A stretch of DNA of 64,000 nt from Sinobaca qinghaiensis. GTDB lineage: Bacteria > Bacillota > Bacilli > Bacillales > Marinococcaceae. The DNA lies in the NCBI RefSeq assembly GCF_003610495.1, contig NZ_RAPK01000006.1, forward strand, positions 430,839 to 494,838. The letters run 5' to 3'. Of this stretch, positions 17,653 through 27,187 are shown piece after piece; the stretch's first letter is position 1; each line of letters opens with the position of its first letter. The notes under the pieces were generated by a model. That model was not told the DNA's origin. It was given only the letters and a program-made list of their open reading frames with translations, and searched no databases. The position numbers were made by a program, and so were the translations under genes.

Positions 17653-18735
17653 GTGAAAAAACTTTTAGTCGCTGATCTCATCTCCCCACAAGGCCATTAT
17701 ATTTATAATGAAAATCTACTAACTACACTATCAAAGTTATATGAAATTGATTTTATCGGTGACTATAATCTAATAAACCGGTTGAAACCAATAATAAAAT
17801 CCGTCAATTTTAATACATTTAATTTCTTGAAAAAAAAAGAAAATAATCTTAGTTTTAAAATAGAACAATTATTTAGAATAAGGGAAATAATAAAACTTAA
17901 TAAAGATAAAAAATATGATGTAATACTCATATCTTCTTATGACTTAGTGACATTATCTCTTTTCTCAGAAAAACACTTCAAAGCTAAAGTCATCTTGGTT
18001 AATCATAATAATTTAAGTCGAATAGATTCTTTAATTAAAAGATTTTGTTTTAAAAAAGTTTATTCCAATTTCTCAGTCCACCTTCTTTTCGAAAACATTT
18101 TTAAGATAAACTTAGAAAAAGAACTAAAATCATCTTTAGATAAATGCTATATAATTCCACACTTTTTAATAAGTAATTCACCCTCGGAAAATAATAAAAA
18201 AAGTACATCAGATATCACTAAAATACTCTATTTAGGAAATGATCGTGATAATAAGGGGTTAGAAGTTTTGATGAAAGCAGTAAACCGATTTGATAGGAAA
18301 GATTGGCTAAACAACTTAGAGATCAATGTAGCAGGTAAATTATCTAAAACTTATAGTTGCGATAAGATCAATTTTTATAATTATAGAACCTCAGATAGTG
18401 AATATAAGAAATTTATATTAGAAACAGATTTCATTGTATTACCATATAGAAATACCTTCATGAATAGAGTGAGTGGTATATTTTTTGAATCATTATCTTA
18501 TGAGAAACCAATAATTGCATCAGACATTGATTTATTTAAACAATATTTTAAAGAATATGGACAAATTGGTTATTTGTTTACTGAAGGAAATCAAGAATCA
18601 CTCTTTAACTTATTAGTGAAATTGCAAACTCAAAATAGAAATGAATATAAAAAGTTTCTCAAGAATATAAAGCAAATGAAAGAAGATTATTCTATAGAAG
18701 TAATACAAGACGCCTATAAAAAGTTAATAGGCTAA
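17653..18735 (+). CDS. Glycosyltransferase (GT-B, family 4-like)
   Basis: The 360-residue protein has a GT-B pattern. An N-terminal domain contains HYIYNENLLTTLSKLYEIDF and YDVILISSYDLVTLSLF. The C-terminal donor domain shows ITKILYLGNDRDNKGLEVLMKA, then TDFIVLPYRNTFMNRVSGIFFESLSYEKPIIAS, which holds the EX7E-type Glu (FFESLSYEKP). The GTG start is well supported by AGGAGG with eight-base spacing. It is the last gene of the AT-rich glycosyl cassette; 700 bases without a gene follow. The sugar it transfers is not known. Confidence 0.85.
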   Translation: MKKLLVADLISPQGHYIYNENLLTTLSKLYEIDFIGDYNLINRLKPIIKSVNFNTFNFLKKKENNLSFKIEQLFRIREIIKLNKDKKYDVILISSYDLVTLSLFSEKHFKAKVILVNHNNLSRIDSLIKRFCFKKVYSNFSVHLLFENIFKINLEKELKSSLDKCYIIPHFLISNSPSENNKKSTSDITKILYLGNDRDNKGLEVLMKAVNRFDRKDWLNNLEINVAGKLSKTYSCDKINFYNYRTSDSEYKKFILETDFIVLPYRNTFMNRVSGIFFESLSYEKPIIASDIDLFKQYFKEYGQIGYLFTEGNQESLFNLLVKLQTQNRNEYKKFLKNIKQMKEDYSIEVIQDAYKKLIG

Positions 18736-19446
18736 CTTATATTAGTTTGAATTGCTTAATATAATAAAATTTTGCGATTAACAGCTTATTAGAATATTAG
18801 AAGCACATTGTTATAATAAAGTTAAATATTTAATTTAGGCTTCTTCTAATTTATTAAACGGTGCCAGTTTAATAATACTATTTTCGAATTCAAATGAAGT
18901 TAAGTATCTTCTAAGCTTATACGGAGCTATCAAAAAATTAAATGAATTAATGGTTCATGCGTATAGTTACTTTTACAATTATTTAATAATAGGGTATTAG
19001 TTATTTTATCCTTATTTTGTATTTGCAAGCTATGAGTTGGATAATTGGCAGTTAGTGTTCACTTTAAGTGTAAAAATACAGTGCTATAAGTTAGGAATGT
19101 GCTACAATATTTATAGTCGTATTTTTCCTCATCTAATATCTCAACTCATATAAACTTTTAATGTTTCTTTTTAATTGGATTTTTCAATCCATTAACTGGC
19201 TAGTTATCTAAAAAATAAAAACTAATGAATAGTAGATATCACTTTTTATTTTTTAACTATTACTAATATCTATTACTAAAAAGCGACTTGAGCATTATTA
19301 TTAAATGAGCATATGTTTAACACTTGGAGGAATTTGAAACTATTTCATTTGAAAAATTAAGTTTATATATAGGACTTTTTAGAGTGTGCTGATTATAAAG
19401 TTTTATCATAAGTCAATTGAATGAATTATATTTTATGGAGGTAACT
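18736..19446 (+). other. Long AT-rich intergenic region with candidate promoter and leader hairpins
   Basis: No credible ORF occurs in about 710 bases. An extended -10 promoter candidate (TGC TACAAT at 19100-19108) would give a leader of about 330 bases before the co-polymerase gene. In that leader TGGATT/AATCCA forms a small hairpin (about 19177-19193). AAAAATAAAAA (about 19210) can pair with TTTTTATTTTT (about 19243). I see no clear intrinsic terminator after 18735. The region probably separates two transcription units, or holds an antitermination or attenuation leader as in other EPS operons. Confidence 0.4.
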
Positions 19447-20208
19447 ATGGAAGAAACAATTAGTTTAAAAGAAATAGGACAAATTTTAAAAAAAAGAATG
19501 AAACTTATTACAGTATTAACTTTAAGTGCATTAATGCTAGCTGTTATTTTTACTTTCTTCATTGCAACTCCTCAATATCAAGCCTCTACACAAATTCTTG
19601 TTAATCAAACTCAACAAAGTGAACAAGACAGAAGTACGATTAACGTACAGACTGATGACCTTGAATTAATTAATACATATAATGTAATAATTACTAGTCC
19701 TGCCATTTTAGACTTAGTGTTGGAAGAGACTAACTTAGATACTACAGTAAGTAATTTACAATCAAAAATCACAGTAGCAGCAGAGGAACAATCTCAAGTA
19801 GTTTCTTTAACTGTAGAAGATGAAAATCCTCAAATAGCAAGTGAGTTAGCCAATACTATTGCTGAAGTATTTGAGCAAGAAGTGCCAAACATTATGAATA
19901 TTGATAATGTTAGTATATTGTCAGAAGCACAGGCCGCGGATAGCATGAGTCCGGTTTCCCCACAGCCGTCATTAAATTTTGCGCTTGCGCTTGCGATTGG
20001 TTTAATATTTGGCATAATGCTTGCTTTTTTAATAGAATTTCTCGATCAATCTCTTAAAACAGAACAAGATTTGGAGAAATTTCTTAATTTACCTATACTT
20101 GGCAGTGTTTCTATAATTAATAAAGAATTAGATAACGAGAAACAAGCTAATAGTAATTTAGTTAATAAAAAAACAGACTCTAATAAAAAAACTAGAAAAA
20201 CTTCATAG
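19447..20208 (+). CDS. Wzz/TkmA-type polysaccharide co-polymerase, BY-kinase adaptor without a kinase
   Basis: The 253-residue membrane protein resembles the kinase modulators YwqC/TkmA, CapA and CpsC. A cytoplasmic N-terminus (ISLKEIGQILKKR) leads into TM1 (about 20-42). An extracellular Wzz domain begins TPQYQASTQILVNQ, and a proline-rich SPVSPQPSLN segment precedes TM2 (about 178-197). A lysine-rich cytoplasmic tail ends the protein. These adaptors set chain length and activate a BY-kinase that is normally encoded next door. Here the next gene is a dehydratase, and no Walker-type kinase is seen in the window. ATG 19447 is chosen because GGAGG precedes it; ATG 19417 has no such site. Base composition shifts to higher GC near 19930-20000. 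Confidence 0.9.
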   Translation: MEETISLKEIGQILKKRMKLITVLTLSALMLAVIFTFFIATPQYQASTQILVNQTQQSEQDRSTINVQTDDLELINTYNVIITSPAILDLVLEETNLDTTVSNLQSKITVAAEEQSQVVSLTVEDENPQIASELANTIAEVFEQEVPNIMNIDNVSILSEAQAADSMSPVSPQPSLNFALALAIGLIFGIMLAFLIEFLDQSLKTEQDLEKFLNLPILGSVSIINKELDNEKQANSNLVNKKTDSNKKTRKTS

Positions 20209-20293
20209 CTTTTCAATAGAAAACTAACTGATATCTTAGTTAGTTTTTGGTTTATAAATATTTTTTAACCTTTTTGAGGAAAGGAATTCTCAT

Positions 20294-22123
20294 ATGAGCT
20301 ATGCTAAAAGATTATTATTATTAATGTCCATAGATACTACTATAGTAATGTTGTCAATTTTTTTTGGTAGTTATTTACTATATAATAATGATTATATAAA
20401 TTCTAGTATTATTATTGTCAGCTCCGTATTTTTAATAGTTAGCCACCATATTTTTGCATATTTTTTTAAATTATATAAAAAAGTGTGGCAGTATGCTAGT
20501 GTTAACGAACTTACAGAAATATTTAAAGCCGTCTCTTTTTCAATTTTGATAGTTGGAATACTTCAAATTCTAGTTTTTGGAGCACTATTTACTAGAACGT
20601 TGATTTTAACATGGATGCTGCATATTTTATTGTTAGGAGCGTCACGTTTTGCTTGGCGTATATTAAGAGATCATTATATGTTTCCTAATGAAAACAAAAA
20701 TAAGAAAAGAACCTTGCTTATAGGAGCAGGTAGCGCTGGGCGCATGGTTGTACGTCAAATTACGATGAGAGGTTCTGATAGTGAACTGCAACCAGTAGCT
20801 TTTGTTGATGACGATATCAAAAAAATGAATTTAGAAATACTAGGCGTTCCTGTAGTCGGCCAGGTAAAAGATATAGAAGAACTTGTACAGGAATATGAAA
20901 TAGAACATATTGTCATCGCTATTCCTTCTTTACAGCGCGGTGAAGTGCAGAAAATCTACCAGGAATGTCAAAAAACCAAAATACATACTCAGATCATGCC
21001 AATGATGGAAGATATTCTAAATGGCCGTGTTTCAGTGAGTCAGTTCCGGGAAGTCCAGATTGAAGATCTTCTTGGTCGTGAGACGGTAGAACTGGATACT
21101 TCCAGCGTTTCCAGCTATGTGGCATATAAAATTGTGATGGTTACAGGCGCTGGAGGTTCCATTGGCTCGGAAATCTGTAGACAGGTTGTTAAATTCCATC
21201 CGAATAAAATTATTTTACTTGGCCATGGTGAAAATAGTATATATGATATTGAAATGGATCTAAGACAGCGTGAGCTTACTTGCGAGATCGTTACCGAAAT
21301 TTCCGACATTAAAGATAAATTAAAAATCGATGCGATTATGAAACGCCATCAACCGGATGTTATATTTCACGCAGCTGCTCATAAACACGTGCCGTTGATG
21401 GAACGTAATCCGGAAGAAGCGGTTAAGAATAACGTTGTCGGTACGAAAAATGTGGCGGAAGTCGCTTCTGATAACAATGTTAAAACATTTGTCATGATAT
21501 CCAGTGATAAAGCAGTTAACCCAACAAGCGTCATGGGGGCAACCAAACGTGTGGCGGAAATGGTCGTTCAGCACATGGATACGATTAGCGAAACAAACTT
21601 TGTGTCGGTTCGTTTTGGAAACGTGCTCGGCAGCCGAGGCAGTGTTGTTCCTCTTTTTAAAAAGCAGATTCAGCAGGGCGGTCCGGTTACGGTAACCGAT
21701 CCGAAAATGACAAGGTATTTCATGACTATTCCAGAAGCTTCCCGTTTGGTTATCCAGGCCGGTGCTCTGGCTAGAGGCGGCGAAATTTTTGTGCTCGACA
21801 TGGGTAAGCCTGTGAACATTACCGATCTGGCAAAAAATGTGATTGAATTGTCTGGTCATACCGTAGAAGAAATTGGTATTAAATATACCGGCATGCGACC
21901 GGGTGAAAAAATGTATGAAGAACTTCTCGGCGATGAAGAAGTTCACAATGAACAAGTATATCCTCAAATTTATATTGGAAAAACTCTCCCTGTCGATGTA
22001 AACTTAATTACAGAGTTAATTAACGATGTAAACTCCCAGGATAAAGAAACATTAAAAGCTCACATTTTTGATACTGCGGATCTGCGGAGACGCACCGTGA
22101 CGAAAGTGAATTTTAATCAATAG
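20294..22123 (+). CDS. Membrane nucleotide-sugar 4,6-dehydratase (CapD/WbpM/EpsC family)
   Basis: The 609-residue protein has four N-terminal membrane helices (about 5-110), a CoA-binding-like domain with LLIGAGSAGRMVVRQI (about 140), and a C-terminal SDR dehydratase domain with VTGAGGSIGSEICRQV (about 281). The active site reads SSDKAVNPTSVMGATKR, so Met replaces the usual Tyr of YxxxK, as in WbpM/CapD. Such enzymes convert UDP-GlcNAc to UDP-4-keto-6-deoxy-HexNAc, the precursor of QuiNAc or FucNAc. The 5' third is AT-rich like the cassette, whereas the rest has normal composition. The gene is therefore probably a recombination border. The start follows GAGGAAAGG with long spacing. Confidence 0.92.
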   Translation: MSYAKRLLLLMSIDTTIVMLSIFFGSYLLYNNDYINSSIIIVSSVFLIVSHHIFAYFFKLYKKVWQYASVNELTEIFKAVSFSILIVGILQILVFGALFTRTLILTWMLHILLLGASRFAWRILRDHYMFPNENKNKKRTLLIGAGSAGRMVVRQITMRGSDSELQPVAFVDDDIKKMNLEILGVPVVGQVKDIEELVQEYEIEHIVIAIPSLQRGEVQKIYQECQKTKIHTQIMPMMEDILNGRVSVSQFREVQIEDLLGRETVELDTSSVSSYVAYKIVMVTGAGGSIGSEICRQVVKFHPNKIILLGHGENSIYDIEMDLRQRELTCEIVTEISDIKDKLKIDAIMKRHQPDVIFHAAAHKHVPLMERNPEEAVKNNVVGTKNVAEVASDNNVKTFVMISSDKAVNPTSVMGATKRVAEMVVQHMDTISETNFVSVRFGNVLGSRGSVVPLFKKQIQQGGPVTVTDPKMTRYFMTIPEASRLVIQAGALARGGEIFVLDMGKPVNITDLAKNVIELSGHTVEEIGIKYTGMRPGEKMYEELLGDEEVHNEQVYPQIYIGKTLPVDVNLITELINDVNSQDKETLKAHIFDTADLRRRTVTKVNFNQ

Positions 22124-22166
22124 AAGAAGGGGGAAGGGAGCTGCTGCTTTCCTTCTCTTTTTCTTC
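22124..22166 (+). terminator. Candidate intrinsic terminator
   Basis: GGGGAAGGGAGC can pair, with G-U pairs, to GCTTTCCTTCTC across TGCT, and a T-rich tail follows. It sits between the dehydratase and UDP-glucose dehydrogenase genes. The stem is imperfect, so it may be an attenuator or a partial terminator. Confidence 0.5.
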
Positions 22167-22204
22167 ATTAATGAAAAACCATATCATAAAGGGGTTATTG
22201 AACA

Positions 22205-23527
22205 ATGAATATTTCCGTAGTCGGTACTGGATACGTAGGACTTGTTACAGGTGTCTCACTGTCAGAAATAGGGCATCATGTGACCTGCCTGGACATTGAT
22301 AAAGAGAAAGTGGCAAAACTTCTCCGCGGCGAATCGCCTATTTATGAACCGGGCATTGAAGAAATGATGAGGCAGAATATTGAAAACGGCCATCTTCATT
22401 TCACGAGTGATTATAAAGAAGCCTGCGAAAAAGTAGAAGCTTTATACATTGCGGTCGGCACGCCGGAAAAAGAAGATGGCACGGCTGACCTTCGTTTCGT
22501 AGAAGCCGTAGTTCAGTCCGTTGCTTCCAACATTAAAGCACCACTTACCGTTATTACGAAAAGCACGGTTCCAGTAGGAACAAATGATAAAATTCAGGCT
22601 CTGTTTTATGAACAAGCGGAAGTTCCGGTGCATGTCGTATCAAACCCTGAGTTTTTAAGAGAAGGATCTGCTATTCATGATACGTTTTACGGCGATCGCA
22701 TTATTATAGGAGCAGACAATGAAGAAGCCGGAGATGTGGTTGCACTGATTAATAAGGCTTTCGGTATTCCTATTTTCCGTACCGACTGCCGCAGCGCTGA
22801 AATGATCAAATATGCTTCCAACGCTTTCCTGGCTACCAAGATCAGCTATATTAACGAGATATCCAACTTATGCGAATTTACTAACGCTAACGTAGAAGAT
22901 GTAGCCAAAGGAATGGGTATGGACAAGCGTATCGGCGCTAATTTCCTGAATGCTGGTATTGGCTATGGTGGCTCTTGCTTTCCTAAAGATACATCTGCAC
23001 TGTTAAGGCAGGCAGAAAATCAAGGTATGGCCTTTCCATTAATGAACTCTATTATTACCACCAATGCGATGCAGCAGCTTAAACTGATTGATAAAGCAGA
23101 AGCACGTTTCGGAAGTTTAAAAGATAAAAAAGTAGCGGTACTCGGACTGGCTTTCAAGCCTAATACGGATGATATGCGTGCAGCGCCTTCTATTCCCGTT
23201 ACTGAAAGATTAGTGCTGGATGGGGCAACGGTAAACGTATATGATCCGATTGCCATGGACGCAGCAAAGAACGTACTTCCTAAGGCAATTACGTATACAA
23301 ATACGATGAAAGAGTGTATAGAAAACGCAGAAATTATTTTCATTTTGACGGAATGGAAAGATATTGTAGCGGATCTTCTTCCTCTTATTAAAGAGAATGG
23401 AAAAAGAGTGGCTCTCTTTGATGGAAGAAACTGCTATGGCTATCAGGAACTAAAAGACGTTGATATGGAATACTATTCCATCGGCCGTCCAGGACTTACT
23501 GCAAAACTGGAAACGGTGCATCAGTAA
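22205..23527 (+). CDS. ugd: UDP-glucose 6-dehydrogenase
   Basis: The 440-residue enzyme oxidises UDP-glucose to UDP-glucuronic acid with two NAD. It shows the NAD motif VGTGYVGLVTGVSLSEIGH at the start, TKSTVPVGTNDKIQ, NPEFLREGSAIHD, CRSAEMIKYASNAFLATKISYINE and the catalytic GYGGSCFPKDTSAL. The C-terminal domain has VLGLAFKPNTDDMRAAPS. In B. subtilis the homologue (YwqF/TuaD) is activated by BY-kinase phosphorylation and sits next to kinase and phosphatase genes. Here only the adaptor and degenerate phosphatase homologues are nearby. It supplies glucuronate for the polymer. A strong terminator follows. Confidence 0.95.
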   Translation: MNISVVGTGYVGLVTGVSLSEIGHHVTCLDIDKEKVAKLLRGESPIYEPGIEEMMRQNIENGHLHFTSDYKEACEKVEALYIAVGTPEKEDGTADLRFVEAVVQSVASNIKAPLTVITKSTVPVGTNDKIQALFYEQAEVPVHVVSNPEFLREGSAIHDTFYGDRIIIGADNEEAGDVVALINKAFGIPIFRTDCRSAEMIKYASNAFLATKISYINEISNLCEFTNANVEDVAKGMGMDKRIGANFLNAGIGYGGSCFPKDTSALLRQAENQGMAFPLMNSIITTNAMQQLKLIDKAEARFGSLKDKKVAVLGLAFKPNTDDMRAAPSIPVTERLVLDGATVNVYDPIAMDAAKNVLPKAITYTNTMKECIENAEIIFILTEWKDIVADLLPLIKENGKRVALFDGRNCYGYQELKDVDMEYYSIGRPGLTAKLETVHQ

Positions 23528-23535
23528 AATAATTC

Positions 23536-23569
23536 AGACCCGACGAGACCACTCGCCGGGTCTTTTTTT
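23536..23569 (+). terminator. Intrinsic terminator after ugd
   Basis: AGACCCG (23536-23542) pairs with CGGGTCT (23557-23563), with inner CGAG/CTCG, followed by seven or more T. It may also stop the small reverse-strand gene that ends at 23568. Confidence 0.9.
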
Positions 23570-23747
23570 AGCTGATATGCTTGTTTTTATGAACAAAGAA
23601 AAAGTAGCATTCGTTGTGGTAAAAGGCTTTTCGGTAATAGTGGGCCCGTTCGCTTTCGGTAGTGCTTTTATTCGCCAAGTGGAGGAAATGGTTGCTGGAA
23701 TAGTTGTGGTATTTGATGTAGGCGTTGTCCTTGAGTTTAGTGAACAA
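23568..23747 (-). CDS. Small hypothetical protein, 59 residues
   Basis: On the reverse strand a TTG start at 23747 has GAGGTG six bases upstream, an excellent ribosome binding site. It opens a 59-codon frame that ends at the ugd terminator. The product is rich in His, Tyr, Asn and Lys, with a helical middle containing LANKSTTESERAHYY and a C-terminus FFFVHKNKHIS. No signal peptide or membrane span is seen, and I do not recognise the family. The start signal, the convergent position and the lack of overlap with another gene argue that it is real. It could also be a chance frame. Confidence 0.5.
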   Translation of the reverse strand: MFTKLKDNAYIKYHNYSSNHFLHLANKSTTESERAHYYRKAFYHNECYFFFVHKNKHIS

Positions 23748-24062
23748 TTGGAACACCTCTTTCTTATAAAGAATCTTCTGTTCGTTAATAAGAATTACTG
23801 TTAGTATACACGCATTCCGACGAGATGAAACCTATAACTGTTTAAATGAAAATAAGTTTTTATTTTTAATATCCGGAAAATTTACTTAGTTTTTCTTAAA
23901 TTCAAAGATTTTTTTTATATAAGGACGAAAATGAATCGGCTGTGACAATAGAAAGCTATAGTAGTTTTGATACTTAATTTATTTGCATTATAATTATTGA
24001 AAAATATCGTGGTTTTCATAAATCTTTGGTTATGCTAAGCTTATAAATGGTAAATATGGCTT
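23748..24062 (+). other. Intergenic region before the decayed flippase
   Basis: AT-rich and without a credible ORF. On the reverse strand TATACT near 23810 could be a -10 box for the small gene at 23568-23747. No clear promoter is seen for the flippase remnant. Confidence 0.3.
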
Positions 24063-25530
24063 ATGTTAGTAAAAGTGTTTTGTGATATGAAAACAATTGA
24101 ACCTCAAAACATAAATAAAGTTACGTCTTCCGGTGTAAAATGGATCAGTGTCTTTACTTTGCTTAATATTATCGTGAATCCAGTCATGCTAATTTTTTTA
24201 TCTGGATTTTTAGAACCAGGGGAATTTGGGCTGCATTCTATTCTAGCAGTAATTATTACATTAGCTAATGCCTTGTCTCAATTTGGTATAGCTCAGGCTA
24301 TTATTCAAAAAGAAGAAGTAACCAACAAGGAATTAAGCAGTCTTTTCTGGGGAAACTGCAATGATTAGTGTAATTATTTTTTTATGGCATCTCCAATTGC
24401 TTCTTTTTATGATAGTGAAGCATTAGTTCCACTCATACATATTATTGCTTTTTTGTTTATCGTTGAGCCGTCATCTATGCTTTTTATAGCTATGCTCGAG
24501 AAAGAATTTAAATTTAAACAGGTTACTATTTTTAGTTTAATTAAATTGTTTACTACGACAGGGATTACTGTTGGTTTGGTGTATAACGGGTTTGGGGCTT
24601 TCAGTATTGTATGGGTACATTTGTTGGGAGCTCTATTATTTGGAATCGTGCTGTTTCTTTATTTTCGTACAATTTGGTGGCCTTCCTTATGTTTTTCGGT
24701 GGCAGCAGTTAAGCCATTTCTTCATTTTGGTATTTATATATCTGGTGAAAATGCGCTTAATGAATTTGGAAAAAGTATCGATGAAATTATATTGGGACGC
24801 GTAATCGGTCTGGAAGCTCTTAATACCTATCATTTAGCTAAACAGGTGATTGAGAAAATTATTACGTTAATTACATCTACAATTAATAAAGTGTTTTATC
24901 CAATTTATAGTAAAATACGCAAACAAAACGAAGGAAAAGTGTTTAAACAGACCTATTTACAGACGACAAATATTGTAGCTACATTGGGATATCCAGCTTT
25001 TTCTATTTTGATATTGATGCTTTCGGTAGTGATTACTACTTTCTTTGGACAGGAGTGGCATAATTCGATCATTATTATGCGGGTTCTCTGTGTGAAAGGA
25101 ATGTTCGATATCATATTGAATGAATTTGCATCAAGTTCTCTTTATGTACACAATAAGCCCAAAACTGTATTTCAAGTTGATTTAGTGATCACCCCTATTA
25201 GAGTAGTCTTTATTTATTTAAGTGCTTTAGTAAGTGTATAGCTTGTTGCAGTTACTTGTACGCTAATCATTGTCATGAAAGTATTTATACTGCAGAAGAA
25301 ACTAAATGATATTACGTTATTGAATTTCAAGGAGTACAGCTTAATGATTACACGTCCTTTCCTATTAAATAGTGTGTGGTTAGTTGCCATTTTATTTATA
25401 GTGAATAATCAAGTGCCATAGAATCCTATTTTATGAAGCGTTATATTTGCGGTCTTGTATGTTGGAAGTTTGTATTTAGTAAACAAAGACAATGTTATTA
25501 TTAATAGACATCAAATAATTGATCTAAAGA
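24063..25530 (+). pseudogene. Decayed Wzx/TuaB-type flippase
   Basis: One reading frame encodes a MOP-superfamily flippase broken by stops. Residues from 24063 show GVKWISVFTLLNIIVNPVML and LEPGEFGLHSILAVIITLAN, then meet TAG at 24366. The same frame resumes at MASPIASFYDSEALVPLIHI and runs to TAG 25239-25241. It then continues with recognisable C-terminal membrane helices (LVAVTCTLIIVMKVF, FLLNSVWLVAILFIVNN) past further stops near 25420. Around 24355-24380 the expected hydrophobic helix reads only in the +1 frame (AMISVIIF), so a pair of compensating indels is likely. Full-length relatives have about 470-490 residues. It is probably a remnant of a former capsule cassette. Confidence 0.85.
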
Positions 25531-25676
25531 TGAGATAGCATGTTCATGCATACAACCAGATCAACTTATCCTGCGAAGTGCAGAAGAAGGACTGACACTT
25601 CAGCAGGAAAACGGTAAAAGAGCATTGTGATGAAATATTTGGAATAGAGTAACTAGATAGAAGGGAGATGAATTAT

Positions 25677-27062
25677 ATGGAAATAATATTACTATCGGGT
25701 GGATCGGGGAAGCGTCTCTGGCCTTTATCGAACGATGCCAGAGCCAAGCAATTTCTGCGTGTATTGGAAGATGAGAATGGAGCACGCATATCTATGCTGG
25801 AAAGAGTCTGGAATCAGCTACGAGAGGTAAATCTTGATGATTCGGCTATTGTAGCAACAAGCAGTATGCAGGCAGAAGTACTGGAAAGCCAAATCGGAAG
25901 AGAAGTTCCTTTAATCGTGGAGCCGGAAAAAAGGGACACTTTTCCGGCCATAGCTCTAGCAGCTACCTATTTATATTCTGAAAAGCATATATCAGAAGAT
26001 GAGATAGTAGCTATTTTACCTGTAGACCCTTACGTAGATACTGCTTTTTTTGAAAAAATTAAAGAAATGGAAACCGTTATTGAACAAACCGGTGCAGAAC
26101 TTGCTCTTATCGGTGTTACGCCTACTTTTCCTTCTTCAAAATATGGCTATATCGTACCGGAAGACAATCAAACTGATTCCCATATAGAAGTAGCTAGGTT
26201 CCAAGAAAAGCCGGAAGAAAAGCAGGCGGAAAGTTTAATAGAGCAGGGGGCTCTTTGGAACACTGGAGTATTTGCTTTCAAACTGAAAACAGTACTGGAT
26301 ATTCTCAGAAATAAAAATTTCCCTATAAAATATCATCAACTGCTCCATCATTATGAAGATCTGCCTAAAATAAGCTTTGACTATGAAGTGGTTGAAAGAC
26401 TTCAACGAATTGTAGCCCTTTCATACGACGGATATTGGAAAGATCTCGGGACATGGAATACATTGACCGAAGAAATGAACCATACTCAAATTGGGGTAGG
26501 AAATATAAGTGAAGATTCAACAAATACGCATCTTATTAATGAATTAGATATTCCAGTTAATATATTAGGAATATCCAATGCAGTAGTGGCTGTAAGTCCG
26601 GATGGTATTTTAATATCAGATAAACAAGCGAGTCCGAGAATTAAAGAACTTCTTGATAAAGAAGAACAGCGCCCGATGTATGAAGAAACTAAATGGGGCT
26701 GGTACAAAATATTTGATTACACTTTTGACAAAGACGACATTGAGTCATTAACAAGAAGAATTCATATAAATAAAGGGGAAAATCTTCCCTTTGAATATCA
26801 CCGCCATCGTAAAGAAACATGGATAGTAGTAAAAGGAAGCGGACATTTAATAAAAGGCTCGGATATATTCGAAGTGGATTCGGGTCAAGTAATAGATATT
26901 CCGGCTAATACTGCACACAGCATCAAAGCAGTAACTGAATTAGAGATAGTGGAAATTCAATATGGAAGTCATTTAGTGGAATCAGAAACTGAAGTAATAT
27001 CAAAAAATTGGGTAGAAATTATTAAAAAATGCACCAATAATGAGCAAAATCCAGCCTTGTAA
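25677..27062 (+). CDS. manC: Mannose-1-phosphate guanylyltransferase / mannose-6-phosphate isomerase
   Basis: The 461-residue bifunctional type II enzyme makes GDP-mannose from mannose-1-phosphate and GTP. Its C-terminal cupin isomerises fructose-6-phosphate and mannose-6-phosphate. The nucleotidyltransferase signature LLSGGSGKRLWPLS begins at residue 4, followed by KQFL, VEPEKRDTFPAIALAATYL, VLPVDPYV-like AILPVDPYVD, FQEKPEEKQA and WNTGVFAF. The cupin region reads EYHRHRKETWIVVKGSGHL. ATG 25677 is chosen because GGGAG lies at normal spacing; ATG 25668 abuts it. No phosphomannomutase or obvious mannosyltransferase pair lies beside it, so it may serve the older cassette represented by the broken flippase. 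Confidence 0.93.
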   Translation: MEIILLSGGSGKRLWPLSNDARAKQFLRVLEDENGARISMLERVWNQLREVNLDDSAIVATSSMQAEVLESQIGREVPLIVEPEKRDTFPAIALAATYLYSEKHISEDEIVAILPVDPYVDTAFFEKIKEMETVIEQTGAELALIGVTPTFPSSKYGYIVPEDNQTDSHIEVARFQEKPEEKQAESLIEQGALWNTGVFAFKLKTVLDILRNKNFPIKYHQLLHHYEDLPKISFDYEVVERLQRIVALSYDGYWKDLGTWNTLTEEMNHTQIGVGNISEDSTNTHLINELDIPVNILGISNAVVAVSPDGILISDKQASPRIKELLDKEEQRPMYEETKWGWYKIFDYTFDKDDIESLTRRIHINKGENLPFEYHRHRKETWIVVKGSGHLIKGSDIFEVDSGQVIDIPANTAHSIKAVTELEIVEIQYGSHLVESETEVISKNWVEIIKKCTNNEQNPAL

Positions 27063-27187
27063 GATAGATTATCAGATTGTCCAGTAGCAAAAACATAATA
27101 GAGAAAGTTACTCGACAATCTGGGTCACCGAAGGTGGATTTATGTATGGCAATACTGGATCTATAAAAGAATAACTATGGATTTTCA

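Noticed and set aside
18736-19446. CRISPR array or insertion-sequence remnant in the long AT-rich gap
   Set aside because: No regular direct repeats, no terminal inverted repeats with target duplications and no transposase fragment are visible.
21320-21967. 215-codon reverse-strand ORF within the dehydratase gene
   Set aside because: It is antisense to conserved SDR motifs and has no start signal; it reflects codon structure of the real gene.
24384-25241. Separate 285-residue membrane protein
   Set aside because: It is the middle part of the decayed flippase, in the same frame as the upstream fragment; it has no ribosome binding site and lacks both ends of the family.
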